Shown one piece after another: positions 35,070 to 43,862 of a stretch of DNA of 64,000 bases. The number at the start of each line of letters is the position of its first letter. The stretch's first letter is position 1. Under the pieces are notes generated by a model, which saw only the letters and a list, made by a program, of their open reading frames with translations, searched no databases and was not told where the DNA came from. Both the position numbers and the translations under genes were made by a program. Source of the DNA: JABSQH01 sp039177505 (GTDB lineage Bacteria; Actinomycetota; Acidimicrobiia; Acidimicrobiales; Ilumatobacteraceae); contig JBCDFR010000016.1 of assembly GCA_039177505.1 (NCBI GenBank), forward strand, positions 1 to 64,000, read 5' to 3'.

Positions 35070-36149
35070 TCAGCCGCGGGGCAGCGTCCGGCCGATGACG
35101 CGTAACCACGCGCGTGTGGCGCCCCGAGACAACCGGGAGGGTTGTTGTCCGAGCGTGTAGGCATCGACCTCGCTGAGCGCCCGAGTGACCGGGATACCCG
35201 CGGCGCGCTGCTCGGCGACCTCGAGCACGATGTCGAGCGACCGCCGTTCCTTGTCGATGAGTGCCGGCGTGAGATGCGGGGTGATCACCGTGTTCCTCAG
35301 GCGCCACAACGGACTCCATGGCGGGAGTGGCTCTGGGTCGGCGACGTCGAGGCCCGCTCCTGCAATCTGCCCGGATCGGAGCGCCTGCACCAGCGCCGGT
35401 TGATCGACCAGCCCGCCGCGACCCATGTTGATGAGCAACGCTGACGTTGGCAGCGCCTCGAGCTCCGACGCACCGATCAGGTGATGCGTGTCGTTATTGA
35501 GTGGTGCGGCGAGGACGAGCACATTTGTCGCGGCGAGCAAGGCTGAGAGTTCGGACCAGTTCCCCGCATGTACCACTCGGTCGAAGCCCGGGAGGTCGAG
35601 CGATCCACTGCGGCGGACCCCGGTGACGTGCATTCCGGCTGTGTGGCAGCGGTGGGCGATAGCGCGACCCGTCTGGCCACACCCGATGACGAGTACGCGA
35701 GCGCCGTGCAGCGCGGCGAGGCGGCGCACAGGGCGGCGGCTCCACGCTCGTCGGCGGCGGAGCAGCTCGATGCCACGTTGATCGTGGACGAGCGCCAGCA
35801 TCAGGTACATCGCATGGTCGGCCAGCGCCGGGGCACTGCGGCCTGCTGAGGTGGTGACGACCCTGTCACGGAACAACCCTGGTGGAGCGAACCCGTCGAT
35901 GCCCGCATGGTCGATGTGCAGCCAACGCAGCTGCGATGCCTCGACGAAGCGTGCGTCGGCGTTCTTTCCGATGATCGCAACGTCGGCCGTGCGGAGGGCG
36001 CTACTGATCTGGTGGCCGGACGTAGGTGCGATCGTGACCTGGTGCGGGTCGAGCGCAGCGACGAGCTCATCGATCGAGTCGCGCGACCACGGCACGGCGA
36101 TCAGTGCGTGTTGCACCGTCTGGGGCGACATCTCAGCGGGTAGAGCCAT
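35070..36149 (-). CDS. D-isomer-specific 2-hydroxyacid dehydrogenase family protein
   Basis: A 359-residue NAD-dependent dehydrogenase. The Rossmann motif is VLVIGCGQTGRAIA near residue 155. The catalytic triad is visible as Arg in INMGRGGLVDQ, Glu in DVADPEPLP and His in TPHLTPAL. The N-terminal half is the usual substrate lobe. The start is taken at ATG 36149 (MALPAEMSPQ), because earlier in-frame codons lack the fold; ATG 36131 is equally possible. The substrate, a 2-keto or 2-hydroxy acid, is not determined. It is divergent from the Gfo/Idh/MocA gene. Confidence 0.8.
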   Translation of the reverse strand: MALPAEMSPQTVQHALIAVPWSRDSIDELVAALDPHQVTIAPTSGHQISSALRTADVAIIGKNADARFVEASQLRWLHIDHAGIDGFAPPGLFRDRVVTTSAGRSAPALADHAMYLMLALVHDQRGIELLRRRRAWSRRPVRRLAALHGARVLVIGCGQTGRAIAHRCHTAGMHVTGVRRSGSLDLPGFDRVVHAGNWSELSALLAATNVLVLAAPLNNDTHHLIGASELEALPTSALLINMGRGGLVDQPALVQALRSGQIAGAGLDVADPEPLPPWSPLWRLRNTVITPHLTPALIDKERRSLDIVLEVAEQRAAGIPVTRALSEVDAYTLGQQPSRLSRGATRAWLRVIGRTLPRG

Positions 36150-36311
36150 GGCGTGCGACGAGGTCGGCCAGCGTGTGTCGGCGTTGAGTGTCAACCACGC
36201 TGCAGCACGTTCCACCCGCGCTGTCGTGTATGCCAAATGCGAGCAGAAGCGATCGGCAGGACTGTAGTGCGGACTGTGCGACCGAGGTGAGGCCGCCTAG
36301 GGTTCGGAGTC

Positions 36312-37262
36312 GTGGAGTCGGGCGGGAACCAGCCTCGAGTGGCTGTCGTAGGGACCGGCAGGTGGGGTCTGAACATCGTTCGTGATCTCGTCACCATCGG
36401 GAGTCGGGTGATCGCCGTCGACCCGGACGAGGACGCACGTCGTGCCGCCGCCGACCTCGGCGCGGCGCAGGTCTTGTCGTCGCTTGACCTCGTCGATCTG
36501 GTGGACGGATTCGTGGTCGCCACACCTGCATCGACCCATGCGCAGATCGTGGATCAGGTGGCGCAGCACTCCGATGTACCCATTGCCTGCGAAAAGCCAC
36601 TGACCGTGTCGGCAGACGAAGCGGCGTTGCTGGCGCATCGGCTCGTAGACCGTCTCACCGTGCTGCATGTGTGGCGGTACCACCCGGGTGTGGAACTCAT
36701 GGCGGAGATGGCGCGCACCGGACGCCTCGGCGAGGTTGACGCCGTCCGGACGACTCGAGCTAACTGGACGAGCCCGCGCACCGACATCGACCCGGTGTGG
36801 ACACTGTTACCACACGACCTCTCCATCGCCGTCGAGTTCTTCGACGCAGTGCCGTCGCTGGTGTGTGCGAACGTCGAGTACCTCGATCGGCGGGCGGTCG
36901 GGGCGATGGCCATGTTTCAGGATCGGACAAGTCGCGCCCGCCTCATCGCCGAAGTGTCGACTCGGTTCACCGATCGGCGCCGGGAGATTCGCGTGCACGG
37001 CTCAGAAGGTGTGGCCACGATGGACGCCGACGACCCAGCGGGTGTCGTACGCGTCGCGTTCGGGCGTGACAGCACGCCCCATCTCGAGGAGATCGCCTAC
37101 GAGCGGACCCCGGCGCTGGAGCGTCAGCTCGGTGTGTTCTGTCGATATCTCACCGGTGGCCCGGCGCCGAAGACGACCGGCAGCGAGGGCGCTGCCGTGG
37201 TCGAAGCGGTGGAACACGTGCTGACACGAGCACGGGACGAGGCCGCACCCGACGAGTCGTGA
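36312..37262 (+). CDS. Gfo/Idh/MocA-family oxidoreductase
   Basis: A 316-residue NAD(P)-dependent oxidoreductase, a family acting on sugars, inositols and similar compounds. The Rossmann motif is VAVVGTGRWGLNIV at residues 10-23, the family CEKPL signature with its lysine lies near residue 95, and HVWRYHPG begins the substrate half. The histidine of the WTLLPHDLS element is a likely catalytic residue. It starts at GTG 36312. The downstream gap 37263-37548 (286 bp) holds only a short frame of no recognisable family. Confidence 0.8.
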   Translation: MESGGNQPRVAVVGTGRWGLNIVRDLVTIGSRVIAVDPDEDARRAAADLGAAQVLSSLDLVDLVDGFVVATPASTHAQIVDQVAQHSDVPIACEKPLTVSADEAALLAHRLVDRLTVLHVWRYHPGVELMAEMARTGRLGEVDAVRTTRANWTSPRTDIDPVWTLLPHDLSIAVEFFDAVPSLVCANVEYLDRRAVGAMAMFQDRTSRARLIAEVSTRFTDRRREIRVHGSEGVATMDADDPAGVVRVAFGRDSTPHLEEIAYERTPALERQLGVFCRYLTGGPAPKTTGSEGAAVVEAVEHVLTRARDEAAPDES

Positions 37263-37548
37263 GACTCGCGCGCTCAGCGCTCCTCTCGACGGTTGGTCAC
37301 ACGATCGAGGCGTCGCGCGCTACCGCATGGCTGGGAGAGACGCCGACGCGGGGTCGATACCGCTGTCGCGGTGTGCGGCGAGCACCTCGGCGACCGTGCC
37401 ACGTACGCCGCGATCAACGCTGATCGGCGTCGTTCGAACGTCATGCACGGCAGCTCCGGCCACCTAGCCGTGCGCTGACATCGCTCGGACAGCAGTCGTG
37501 AGACCGACCGCGTGACCGGCGCGGGAGCGCAGATGATCGTTGCGCTCG

Positions 37549-38190
37549 TCAGTCGAGCGGCGCCGGTGGCTCGCCCGGATCAGGGGCGCCCTCGCGGGTG
37601 CGCTTCAGCTCGAAGAACTCCTCGATGTCCATCATGTCGACGAGGGCGTCCCACAGCTTGAGGCTCTGCTCGTTCGACGGCACTTTCGAGATCACCGGCC
37701 CGAAGTACCCACTCCACGAGCCGTCGCTGAGCTCGATGGCGATGATTGGGGTGCCGACGTCGGTGCCGACGAGGTCGAGGCCCTCGTCCATGCGGGTACT
37801 GATCTCCTCGTCCCAGCGTTCGTCGTCGAGCGCCTCGGCGTGCTTGGTGGCCAGACCGACCTCCGCGAGCGCGTCGGCCGCGTCGAAGGGGTGCAAGCCG
37901 TCGTGATGGATCCGCTTGCCAAACTCGCGGTAGATGCGCAGTACGCCATCGCTCCCGTCGGTGGTCCGGACCGACTCCATCACCCGCAGCAGACGGTGGG
38001 TGAAGTGCGCGCCCTCGTAGTACGGGCTGCCAACCGGCGGCTCGTTCTTCCACAGCAGGCTGATCGGCTGCCAGGTGACATCGAGTGCTCGGTGAGGAGC
38101 GACTTCGTCGACGAGCCAACGAGCAGTCGTCCAACAGAACGGACATGCCGGATCGACCCAGAACTGAACACGAGTGACGTCGGTGGTCAT
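37549..38190 (-). CDS. DsbA-like mycothiol-dependent oxidoreductase (Rv2466c type)
   Basis: A 213-residue thioredoxin-fold protein with the active site CPFC at residues 16-19 (DPACPFCWTTARWL), the sequence seen in the mycothiol-dependent reductase Rv2466c of M. tuberculosis. A helical insert follows (HFTHRLLRVMESV), and VGTPIIAIE carries the cis-Pro loop. It probably reduces disulfides or electrophiles with mycothiol in the cytosol, consistent with the mycothione reductase at the other end of the window. It has no signal peptide. The divergent ABC genes start 86 bp away. Confidence 0.85.
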   Translation of the reverse strand: MTTDVTRVQFWVDPACPFCWTTARWLVDEVAPHRALDVTWQPISLLWKNEPPVGSPYYEGAHFTHRLLRVMESVRTTDGSDGVLRIYREFGKRIHHDGLHPFDAADALAEVGLATKHAEALDDERWDEEISTRMDEGLDLVGTDVGTPIIAIELSDGSWSGYFGPVISKVPSNEQSLKLWDALVDMMDIEEFFELKRTREGAPDPGEPPAPLD

Positions 38191-38276
38191 GGCGTGGTGA
38201 ACATCGAAACGGCCCTCAGCATTCCCGAGAGGAAATCGACGGCGTTCACATCCCTGCGGTCAGCAACACTGGGTCG

Positions 38277-40025
38277 ATGGCCGAGCGCACGCGTGCTCGT
38301 TGGCGCGCCCTTGGGGGATTGCTGCGGCCCGACGCTTGGCGTTGGGCCGGGCTCGGCGTGCTCGTGGCGACATCGGCGGCGTTGACCCTCGCTGGGCCGC
38401 TGGTGGTCCGGCGCATCGTCGACAACGCCGCCGATGGGACCGATGCAGCCAGCGTCGCCCGCCTGGCCGGCCTGTTCTTGGCGATCGCGATCGGTGCACA
38501 GTTGTTCGCGGTGGTCGTGGCCTGGTTCGCCACCGTCGCTGCGTGGCGCACCACGAACTCGCTGCGCCTCACGATCGCCCGTCACGTGCTCGAACTCGAC
38601 CATGAGTTTCATCGTCAACACACGCCGGGCGAGTTGATCCAGCGCACCGATGGGGACGTCACCTCCGTTTCCGAGTTCCTCGGCCGCGTGGTGCCGAAGG
38701 CGCTCGGGGCACTGCTCCTCGTGCTCGGCATCGTCGGTGTGCTCGTGGCGCTCGACTGGCGCTTGGCGATCGGGATGCTCGTGTACCTCTGTCTTGCGCT
38801 CACCGTGATCGTCCGCAGTCGCCATCGCGCGGTCGGCGAGTCGTCTGAGGAGATGGGTGCGCTGGCCCGTCTGTACGGCGGCATCGAAGAACGGCTCACG
38901 GCGGGTGAGGACCTGCGGGCCAACGGGGCCGCGCAACACGCAGCGTGGCGGTTCATCGAAGAGAGTGAGGGCGCACTCACCGGCGCGGTGCGCCGCGAGC
39001 GGGCGTTCCTCGTGATGTGGTGGTTCGTTCAAGCGGCTGTTGTGGCTGGCTGGGCGGTGGCGCTGGTCGGCGGCGTGCTGATGTTCAATGCCGGTGCGAT
39101 CACGCTCGGAACAGCCTTCTTGTTGTTCCAGTACGTCCTGCTCGTGTCTCGACCGCTCGAGGAAGTGGTGCACGAACTCGAGACCGTGCAGAAGGCCAAC
39201 GGCGCAATGGTCCGCGTGCTCGATCTGCTCGAGGTTCGCCCGACCATCGTCGACAGCGGCACGACGACGCCCATGCCAGGAGCGCTCGCCATCGAGTTCA
39301 CCGACGTCGGGTTCGACTACGGCGACGATCAACTGGTGCTGCGCGATGTGTCGATCGAGGTACCTGCTGGCACCTCGATCGGTGTCGTCGGCCGCACGGG
39401 AAGCGGGAAGACGACGTTCTCCAGGTTGGTGTTGCGCCTCGTCGAAGCGACCGCCGGGACCATCAGCATCGGGTCGACACCGATCGGCGACGTCCCCCTC
39501 GACGAGCTACGGCGACGAGTCGCGCTCGTACCGCAAGAGGTCGAACTGTTCACCGGCACGGTGCGTGACAACGTGACGTTGTTCGACGACGAGCCGACCG
39601 ACGACGCGGTCACCGATGCGCTTGAGCGAGTGGGGCTCGACCGGCTTGCTGGACGGGCGATGCACCGCCAACTCGGTGCAGGCGGTGGCGGGTTGTCCGC
39701 TGGTGAGTCGCAGCTCTTGTCGCTCGCTCGCGTGTGGCTGCGCGATCCGGATCTCATCGTGCTCGACGAGGCCACGGCGCGCGTCGATCCAGGCACCGAG
39801 CAGCGGATCGAGCAAGCCGTCGGCGAGTTGATCGCCGGTCGCACGGCCGTGATCATCGCCCACCGTTTGTCGACACTGCGCGCCGTCGACTCGATCGCCG
39901 TCTTCTCCGCGGGCCAGATTGTCGAGCATGGTTCCCGAGCCGATCTGCTCGGTGACGACGAGAGTCGATTCACGCAGCTGCTCGAACTGTCACAGGGTGT
40001 TGTCACAAGTGGGTCGCGGTCATGA
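38277..40025 (+). CDS. ABC exporter half-transporter 1 (catalytic Walker B, degenerate signature)
   Basis: A 582-residue ABC exporter subunit: six membrane helices (about residues 20-310), then an ATPase domain with Walker A GRTGSGKTT near 372, Walker B LIVLDE near 493 with the catalytic Glu, and H-loop AHRLSTL. The signature is LSAGESQ rather than LSGGQ. The stop overlaps the start of the second half-transporter (ATGA). The two NBDs complement each other, pointing to a heterodimer with one working ATP site. The substrate is unknown; lipid or drug are common for this family. Confidence 0.9.
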   Translation: MAERTRARWRALGGLLRPDAWRWAGLGVLVATSAALTLAGPLVVRRIVDNAADGTDAASVARLAGLFLAIAIGAQLFAVVVAWFATVAAWRTTNSLRLTIARHVLELDHEFHRQHTPGELIQRTDGDVTSVSEFLGRVVPKALGALLLVLGIVGVLVALDWRLAIGMLVYLCLALTVIVRSRHRAVGESSEEMGALARLYGGIEERLTAGEDLRANGAAQHAAWRFIEESEGALTGAVRRERAFLVMWWFVQAAVVAGWAVALVGGVLMFNAGAITLGTAFLLFQYVLLVSRPLEEVVHELETVQKANGAMVRVLDLLEVRPTIVDSGTTTPMPGALAIEFTDVGFDYGDDQLVLRDVSIEVPAGTSIGVVGRTGSGKTTFSRLVLRLVEATAGTISIGSTPIGDVPLDELRRRVALVPQEVELFTGTVRDNVTLFDDEPTDDAVTDALERVGLDRLAGRAMHRQLGAGGGGLSAGESQLLSLARVWLRDPDLIVLDEATARVDPGTEQRIEQAVGELIAGRTAVIIAHRLSTLRAVDSIAVFSAGQIVEHGSRADLLGDDESRFTQLLELSQGVVTSGSRS

Positions 40026-41800
40026 CGGATACGGCGGGGGAGGCGCGCTCGGTACGAACCGACGGGAGCGGTGACGACGAGTCGATCGAACCCCCGCACG
40101 ATCCAGGCGCCAACGTATGGGTGCTGGCCTGGCGCGTCGCCACGCATCGGCGGCGCGAGTTCTACTGGGGGTGGGCGCTGTTCGTCGTGTTCTTCACGAT
40201 GCCCGCGGCAACTGGGTACGTACTCGGGCGTGGGTACGACGCATTGACGCGCGGCGACACGGCGACCACGACTGCGTGGGCCGTGGCGGCAGTGATCTCC
40301 GAAGTGATCCGAATGGTTGCGGTGCATCATGGGGCGCTCATCTGGACCAAGGCATGGGTCCACATGCAGTCCTTGCTCCGCGCCAACATGCTCGCTGCGC
40401 AGATGGCTAGTGGTGGTCCCGAGGCCGGCCAGCCGGTCGGATCGGCGGGTGCGGCCATCACTCACTTCCGCGACGACGCCGAAGACGTGGCGCAATTCGT
40501 CGACGGCATGATCGATGTGAGCGGCGGCGTCGTGTTTACGGTGGTCGCCGGGTTCATCCTCGGATCGGCCGATCCGAGTGCCGCTGCGATCCTGCTCATT
40601 CCGCTGCTCGGGGTGGGAGTTGCCACTCGTGTGCTCGATGTCCGGATCAAGCGCTACCGCGCCGCCGATCGTGCTGCAACGGCGAAGGTCACCGGCCTGC
40701 TCGGCGACGTGATGGCCGCAGCAACCACCGTGAAGGTCAACGCGGCGATCGAACCGATGCTCGGCCGCCTGCGGGTATTGGTCGATCGTCGCCGCAAGAC
40801 TGCTGTTCGAGATCGTGTGCTCGAAGAGGGCGTGATGGCCTTCAGCCAGGGCGCGGCTGACGTCGGGCTTGGTCTCGTGCTGTTGGTGAGCGCTTCGGCG
40901 ATCGCGTCTGGTGCGTTCGGTCTCGGGCAGCTTGCCCTGTTCACGGCATACCTCGGCTGGCTGGCATTCCTGCCGCGCATGGTCGGACGGATGCTCGCCC
41001 GCCGTAAACAATCCGGTGTGGCGTTCGATCGGATGCGTCGCCTCGTCGCCGAGGACGATGTGTTGCGCACCGTCACGCCGCGCGATCTGCCGATCGATCC
41101 CAGCGACGATCGCCAGCGGCCGGTGACGACGCGTCCGCCGAGGGTATTGCTGCAGTCCTTGGAGGTCGACCGGCTCCGGGCGCGCTACGCCGACGGCGGT
41201 GGTGTTCGTGATGTGTCGTTCGTCGTGCACCGCGGTGACGTCATCGTCCTCACAGGACCGGTCGGCAGCGGCAAGAGCACGTTGCTACGGGCGCTCCTCG
41301 GGCTCGCCCGAGATGCCGAGGAGTCGGGCGTCGTCCGGTGGAACGGTGATGTGATCAGCGATCGCGCGCACTTCTTCGTCCCGCCGAACGCCGCGTTCCT
41401 TCCGCAAGTCCCGCAGCTGATTTCCGACTCGGTCGCGGACAACGTGCGCCTCGGTTCGCTGCCGGACGACGACCTCGACGAGGCGCTACGCGTCGCCGCG
41501 GTGGCCAACGATGTCGACGCGATGGCCGATGGTCGCAACACGATGATCGGCCCGCGTGGGCTGCGTCTGTCCGGTGGCCAGCGACAACGCCTGGCGACCG
41601 CACGGGCACTGGCTCATCGGCCTGAACTGTTGGTGCTCGATGACCTGTCGAGCGCCGTCGACGTCGAAACCGAGATCGAGTTGTGGGACAACCTTGCGTC
41701 CACCGAGACCACCGTGATTGCGGTCTCGCATCGCGAGGTGGCGTTCGAGCGGGCGAGCCAGGTGCTGCGCCTCGACAGCGGTCGTATCCTCCCGGCGTGA
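40022..41800 (+). CDS. ABC exporter half-transporter 2 (canonical signature, degenerate Walker B)
   Basis: A 592-residue partner of the preceding half-transporter, with six membrane helices and an ATPase domain: Walker A GPVGSGKST near 414, signature LSGGQRQR near 516, and Walker B LLVLDDLSS near 537, where Asp replaces the catalytic Glu. Paired with subunit 1, its LSGGQ would complete the active site and its own Walker B would make the degenerate one, as in heterodimeric exporters such as TM287/288 (family knowledge). GTGA at its end starts the PQ-loop gene. Confidence 0.9.
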   Translation: MTDTAGEARSVRTDGSGDDESIEPPHDPGANVWVLAWRVATHRRREFYWGWALFVVFFTMPAATGYVLGRGYDALTRGDTATTTAWAVAAVISEVIRMVAVHHGALIWTKAWVHMQSLLRANMLAAQMASGGPEAGQPVGSAGAAITHFRDDAEDVAQFVDGMIDVSGGVVFTVVAGFILGSADPSAAAILLIPLLGVGVATRVLDVRIKRYRAADRAATAKVTGLLGDVMAAATTVKVNAAIEPMLGRLRVLVDRRRKTAVRDRVLEEGVMAFSQGAADVGLGLVLLVSASAIASGAFGLGQLALFTAYLGWLAFLPRMVGRMLARRKQSGVAFDRMRRLVAEDDVLRTVTPRDLPIDPSDDRQRPVTTRPPRVLLQSLEVDRLRARYADGGGVRDVSFVVHRGDVIVLTGPVGSGKSTLLRALLGLARDAEESGVVRWNGDVISDRAHFFVPPNAAFLPQVPQLISDSVADNVRLGSLPDDDLDEALRVAAVANDVDAMADGRNTMIGPRGLRLSGGQRQRLATARALAHRPELLVLDDLSSAVDVETEIELWDNLASTETTVIAVSHREVAFERASQVLRLDSGRILPA

Positions 41801-42432
41801 TCCTGACCAGCGTGGCGATCGTCGCAAATGTCGTCGGTGCGATGATGGCCGCACCGCAGTTCGTGCGGCTCCATCGATCGCGCGTCACCGATGGTGTCTC
41901 GGCGGAATGGGTCGCGGTGAGCATCGCTCTCAACGGGTGGTGGTCGATCTATGGGGTGGCTCGCGGACTCTGGCTGTTACTACCGGTGTCGTTGATCTCG
42001 TTGGTGCTGTACCTCGGGATCGCGGCGTTGTTCATCCGGAACCGGGAGCAGGCGTGGCGCGTGGGCGCGACTGCGCTCGGCGTCGCCATCGTGCCGGTCC
42101 CGGTGCTCGTCGTGGCCGGGTGGTCGGCCGCGGGAGTTGTGGTTGGGCTGGGCTACGGCGTCCAGTTGATGCCGGCGTTGCTCACGGCGTTGCGTTCGCG
42201 CGATCTCGCCGGGGTCGCGCCGGGCACGTGGTGGATTGCCGCGGTCGAAGCGCTGCTGTGGCTGGCGTACGGCTGGGGTGTCGGCGATGTCGCCCTGGTG
42301 GTGGCAGGAGTGGTCGGTTCGATGGTCGCGGCGGCGATCCTCGTACGACTGCAGTTGACCGGTCATCGCCCGACGTCGGCCCTCGCGGTGGGGAACCGCG
42401 ATCGCGTCACTATCGTGAGTGCGGAAACGTGA
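41797..42432 (+). CDS. PQ-loop (SWEET/SemiSWEET-like) membrane protein
   Basis: A 211-residue protein of six or seven membrane helices in two related halves. Half 1 has the PQ motif APQFVRLHRSRVTDGVS, half 2 has a matching GVQLMPALLTALRSRDL then GVAPGTWW. This arrangement is that of PQ-loop transporters, which move sugars or other small solutes. It is translationally coupled to the ABC exporter (GTGA overlap at 41797), an unusual partner. Its substrate is unknown. The cold-shock gene follows 37 bp later. Confidence 0.75.
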   Translation: MILTSVAIVANVVGAMMAAPQFVRLHRSRVTDGVSAEWVAVSIALNGWWSIYGVARGLWLLLPVSLISLVLYLGIAALFIRNREQAWRVGATALGVAIVPVPVLVVAGWSAAGVVVGLGYGVQLMPALLTALRSRDLAGVAPGTWWIAAVEALLWLAYGWGVGDVALVVAGVVGSMVAAAILVRLQLTGHRPTSALAVGNRDRVTIVSAET

Positions 42433-42443
42433 GTCAATACGGA

Positions 42444-42467
42444 TGGCTCCACCCCCAAAAGGAGCCA
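42444..42467 (+). promoter_or_regulatory. Hairpin sequestering the ribosome-binding site of the cold-shock gene
   Basis: TGGCTCC (42444-42450) and GGAGCCA (42461-42467) pair perfectly with a 10-nt loop. The 3' arm contains the GGAG ribosome site, 5 nt before ATG 42470. Its opening would control translation, and temperature or CspA binding are possible triggers. Confidence 0.5.
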
Positions 42468-42469
42468 CA

Positions 42470-42670
42470 ATGGCTACAGGTACAGTGAAGTTCTTCAATG
42501 ATGAGAAGGGCTTCGGGTTCATCTCGCGCCCCGATGGCGACGATGTGTTCGTGCACTACTCGAACATCGTTGGCACGGGCCGCCGGTCGCTGAACGACGG
42601 CGACAACGTGGAGTTCGAGATCGCTCCCGGGAGGAAAGGCCCCGAAGCCGTCGACGTCAAAGTCGTCTGA
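42470..42670 (+). CDS. cspA: Cold-shock protein (CspA family)
   Basis: A 66-residue single OB-fold cold-shock protein that binds single-stranded RNA and DNA and melts RNA structure. The RNP1-like motif KGFGFI (residues 13-18, in NDEKGFGFISRP) and RNP2-like VFVHYS are intact. The RBS AAAAGGAG is partly buried in a hairpin. The following gene starts 13 bp downstream with its own GGAGG site, so they are probably one transcript. Confidence 0.95.
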   Translation: MATGTVKFFNDEKGFGFISRPDGDDVFVHYSNIVGTGRRSLNDGDNVEFEIAPGRKGPEAVDVKVV

Positions 42671-42683
42671 GGAGGCGGTTGCC

Positions 42684-43007
42684 GTGGCGCGAAGCCCACA
42701 GTCCTACCAAAAGCGTCAGCGTGAGCTGCGCAAGAAGGAACGCAAGCAGGAGAAGCTAGCGATCCGTCACGGCAAGAGCTCTGCCAAAGCCGATGTCGAC
42801 GAGGGCCCGTCCGAAGATGAGCTGCTCGAGGAGTTCCGACTCCTCAACGAGAAGTTCGCCGCGGGCGACGTCAACGAAGAGGATTTTGAGTACGAGAAGG
42901 CTGTGCTGTTCTCCAAGCTCGGCCTCGGGGAGGCCCCCGAGCCGCGTGACGGCGACGACGCTGCATCAGACGATGCCGGCGACGCCACCGGCGACAGCGC
43001 CTCCTGA
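42684..43007 (+). CDS. Small basic/acidic protein downstream of cspA
   Basis: A 107-residue protein not matched to a known function. Residues 1-40 are strongly basic (RQRELRKKERKQEKLAIRHG) and probably helical. Residues 44-80 (ELLEEFRLLNEKFAAGDVNE then FEYEKAVLFSKLG) resemble a SHOCT-like oligomerisation helix pair. The tail is Asp/Ala-rich and probably disordered. The location after cspA suggests a role in RNA or ribosome handling in the cold, but this is inference. Confidence 0.6.
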   Translation: MARSPQSYQKRQRELRKKERKQEKLAIRHGKSSAKADVDEGPSEDELLEEFRLLNEKFAAGDVNEEDFEYEKAVLFSKLGLGEAPEPRDGDDAASDDAGDATGDSAS

Positions 43008-43013
43008 CACGTG

Positions 43014-43033
43014 GTGACGCACCACTGCGTCAC
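43014..43033. terminator. Stem-loop between convergent genes
   Basis: GTGACGCA-CCAC-TGCGTCAC is a perfect 8-bp stem with a 4-nt loop in the 45-bp gap between the cspA-downstream gene (+) and the SpoU methyltransferase (-). It can end both transcripts. Confidence 0.6.
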
Positions 43034-43052
43034 TGCTTCAACATCGGCGAGA

Positions 43053-43862
43053 TCAACGTCGACGAGCGACGGCCGCAAAGGCGATCGCCGCCGCATGACC
43101 CACATTGAGTGAGTCGACATCGTCGGCGATCGGGATCTGCACCTGACGCGCCGCTGCACGCCGTAGGCCGTCGCTGAGCCCCGGGCCTTCCGCGCCTACG
43201 GCAAGCGCGACGCGCTGCGGCTGGTCGAGCGTCCAGAGGTTGTCGGCGGTCGCGTCCGGTGTGAGCGCCCACAACTCGAAGCCCGCGTCGGCGCATCGGC
43301 CCGGGAGGTCTTCCCATTCGGTCACCCTTGTGATCGGGAGATGCAACACCTCGCCCATGCTCACGCGTACGTTGCGCCGCGTGAACGGATCGGTGCAGGT
43401 CGGATCGAGCACGAGCGCGTCAACGAACAGCGCCCGTGCGGCTCTGGCGATCGCCCCGAGATTCTCGGGATCGTTGATGCCCTCCACCAACGCGATGGTC
43501 TGCGCGTGCGCGAGTACCGAGTCGAGCGTCGGCGTAGGGGGCCGGCGCGCCGAGGCGACGACGCCGCGGTGTAGATCGAATCCCACAATCGCTTCCAGCA
43601 CGGATGGCGCAGCGACGAAACACTGTCCGCCACGCCCGTTGAACTCGTCGATCATGTCGCAGTGGCGGTCGAGACGCTTCGGGCTGCACAGCAGCGCACG
43701 CAGCGCGAGCGACGAGTCCAGTAGTCGGTCGATCGAGAGCGGGCCTTCTGCGATGAGGAATTCGTCGCCTTCGAGTGCGCGTCGGTAGCGCTGATCGGTG
43801 AGGTGCCGGAAGTCGTCGACGCGCGGATCGTCGGGCGCGCCGATCTCGCTGGCGAGTGTCAA
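43053..43862 (-). CDS. SpoU/TrmH-family RNA methyltransferase
   Basis: A 269-residue SPOUT (knotted) RNA 2'-O-methyltransferase. Motif 1 is NDPENLGAIARAAR, motif 2 VGAEGPGLSD and motif 3 DSLNVGHAAAIAFAA, which together make the AdoMet knot. The N-terminal region (residues 20-110) is the RNA-binding substrate-domain of this family. The target could be rRNA or tRNA. Its ATG overlaps the stop codon of the VOC gene upstream (ATGA), so the thioesterase, VOC and methyltransferase genes are one operon. Confidence 0.9.
   Translation of the reverse strand: MTLASEIGAPDDPRVDDFRHLTDQRYRRALEGDEFLIAEGPLSIDRLLDSSLALRALLCSPKRLDRHCDMIDEFNGRGGQCFVAAPSVLEAIVGFDLHRGVVASARRPPTPTLDSVLAHAQTIALVEGINDPENLGAIARAARALFVDALVLDPTCTDPFTRRNVRVSMGEVLHLPITRVTEWEDLPGRCADAGFELWALTPDATADNLWTLDQPQRVALAVGAEGPGLSDGLRRAAARQVQIPIADDVDSLNVGHAAAIAFAAVARRR

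Noticed and set aside
37263..37548. Short frame in the gap after the Gfo/Idh/MocA gene
   Set aside because: About 60 codons, no ribosome site, no recognised family. The 286-bp gap shows nothing I can support.
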